Shown: positions 6,071 through 6,739 of the stretch, piece after piece | Position numbering within the stretch: position 1 is the stretch's first letter | Layout: each line of letters begins with the position of its first letter | NCBI GenBank assembly: GCA_017303735.1 | Contig: JAFLCF010000220.1 | Location: 1 to 6,739 of the forward strand | DNA length: 6,739 bases | Source of the DNA: Anaerolineae bacterium | GTDB taxonomy: Bacteria; Chloroflexota; Anaerolineae; Anaerolineales; Villigracilaceae | Reading direction: 5' to 3' | Program-made: the position numbers and the translations under genes | The notes under the pieces: generated by a model | Seen by the model: the letters and a program-made list of their open reading frames with translations, nothing else | The model's database searches: none | What the model was told of the DNA's origin: nothing

Positions 6071-6091
6071 CAGTCACCTTTGAGGTAACTG
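6071..6091. promoter_or_regulatory. Operator-like near-palindrome upstream of the PPOX-class gene
   Basis: On the minus strand the arms are CAGTTACCT and AGGTGACTG around a CAA centre: nine-base half-sites with a single mismatch. This is the shape expected of a site bound by a dimeric winged-helix repressor such as MarR or HxlR proteins. It lies 24 bases upstream of the ATG at 6047, between that gene and the preceding stop. A weak TTACCT-17 bases-TACTAT promoter overlapping it is possible but poor at -35. The MarR gene two genes upstream is the obvious candidate binder, which is inference. Confidence 0.55.
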
Positions 6092-6099
6092 CAATAATT

Positions 6100-6438
6100 T
6101 TATACCTCTAATTTTTTTGATTTTTGTTTTTGTGCGATCTCGTAACTTTCACGAAATAATACGATTGCCTTTTCCACATCGTCCTGTTGCCGCAAGTAGA
6201 AACTGATCCAACCGGTTTCAGGCAGAAGGTGATGCGGTTGCGCGCGCCCGGCTACCACCAGAACATCGCGCACTTTCTTCGGGAAGGGAATATCCACCAT
6301 GTGGTCGCCGTGAATGTGCCCGACTTCACGTTTGCCGATCACATATTCCACGCCGCCGAAGCGATGCGGGGCAACGGTCACTCCTTCCCAACTCGTCACC
6401 ACCTGTGTAATGCGCGCCTGCGCTCCCTTCACGCTCAT
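6100..6438 (-). CDS. DUF5519 'luciferase'-family small protein
   Basis: A 112-aa protein matching the DUF5519 / 'luciferase' domain family, a name that does not imply light emission here. Diagnostic runs are WEGVTVAPHRFGGVEYVIGKREVGHIHGDHMVDIPFP as a continuous conserved block (split here as WEGVTVAPHRFGG, EYVIGKREVGHIHG, DHMVDIPFP), then RAQPHHLLPETGWISFYLR and a helical tail rich in lysine. Function in bacteria is unknown; the conserved histidines suggest a ligand or metal site, which is inference. An upstream in-frame ATG exists at 6471, but the one at 6438 is chosen because it overlaps the MarR stop as ATGA and has GGGAG a few bases upstream, a classic coupled start. No signal peptide is visible. 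Confidence 0.85.
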   Translation of the reverse strand: MSVKGAQARITQVVTSWEGVTVAPHRFGGVEYVIGKREVGHIHGDHMVDIPFPKKVRDVLVVAGRAQPHHLLPETGWISFYLRQQDDVEKAIVLFRESYEIAQKQKSKKLEV

Positions 6439-6739
6439 GCGGTCTCCCTGCCTTTGCCTAGCTTCTTGCATAACTCACCAAGCGTTTCTTGTTCAGATGC
6501 ACTCAACACACTGAAGATCTCCACCAGCGCCCCAACATGATTGGGAAGCACCGCCTCGATCTTGCTCGTGCCTGCTTCTGTCAAATGAACATGGATCACT
6601 CTGCGGTCTTCTGCATCCCTCTCGCGGCGGACGTATCCGTCGCGTTCAAGGTTGTCGATGACAGTTGTCAGGTTGCTCGTGCTCTTCAACACCTTGCTGC
6701 TCACTTCGCCCTGAGTCATCGAGCCGATGTGATATAGCG
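6435..6739 (-). CDS. MarR-family transcriptional regulator (5' end outside window)
   Basis: The C-terminal two-thirds or so of a MarR-type winged-helix DNA-binding protein; the reading frame is open to the window edge. From the edge inward it reads ...LYHIGSMTQGEVSSKVLKST, then SNLTTVIDNLERDGYVRRE (helix-turn-helix recognition region) and RDAEDRRVIHVHLTEAG (the wing, with the DxRR signature typical of MarR). A C-terminal dimerisation helix follows. An internal ATG at 6719 is not the real start because it falls within the domain. MarR proteins are dimeric, ligand-responsive regulators, often of nearby stress or detoxification genes. Its TGA overlaps the next gene's ATG by four bases, so both are co-translated, and the palindrome at 6071-6091 is a possible target. 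Confidence 0.93.
   Translation of the reverse strand, partial: LYHIGSMTQGEVSSKVLKSTSNLTTVIDNLERDGYVRRERDAEDRRVIHVHLTEAGTSKIEAVLPNHVGALVEIFSVLSASEQETLGELCKKLGKGRETA

Overview
The window carries six genes read on the minus strand, plus what looks like the last codons of a plus-strand gene at the left edge. The flavoenzyme and T-protein genes have mid-to-high GC, and genes are tightly spaced. There are probable bidirectional hairpin terminators and several tracts of 7-base repeats. I read this as a free-living bacterium. From memory of similar intergenic repeats and of this gene mix, my best guess is Chloroflexota, class Anaerolineae. That is an inference; no marker gene here proves it.

Right part (5652-6739): a cut-off MarR-family regulator overlaps by 4 bases (ATGA) a small protein of the DUF5519 'luciferase' family. 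Then, after a 52-base gap with a striking 21-base near-palindrome, comes a small split-barrel (PPOX-class) flavin or F420 enzyme. A hairpin terminator at 5610-5640 closes this group. The order suggests a small MarR-controlled redox or detoxification unit.

Middle and left part (77-5586): a promoter-like sequence at 5558-5586 precedes a stand-alone aminomethyltransferase (GcvT/T-protein fold). It is followed by a PYROXD2/CrtI-type FAD oxidoreductase (533 aa), an AT-rich YwqG/DUF1963 gene, and a second, diverged PYROXD2-type oxidoreductase (491 aa). A 19-bp perfect hairpin at 77-117 ends the series and includes the last stop codon. A folate-binding methyl-transfer protein beside two amine-oxidase-like flavoproteins suggests oxidative demethylation of a small amine or methylated compound, with the one-carbon unit passed to tetrahydrofolate. 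The substrate is unknown.

The most unusual layer is not a gene. Four tracts built on a 7-base period, from three sequence families, lie in this small window. Two are inside the coding region of the 491-aa oxidoreductase, one abuts the stop codon of the 533-aa oxidoreductase beside a REP-like palindrome, and one forms a long imperfect hairpin abutting the stop codon of the T-protein gene. A coding tract and an intergenic tract share an exact 15-mer, so they belong to one dispersed repeat family. The coding tracts cause no length change against the paralogue.
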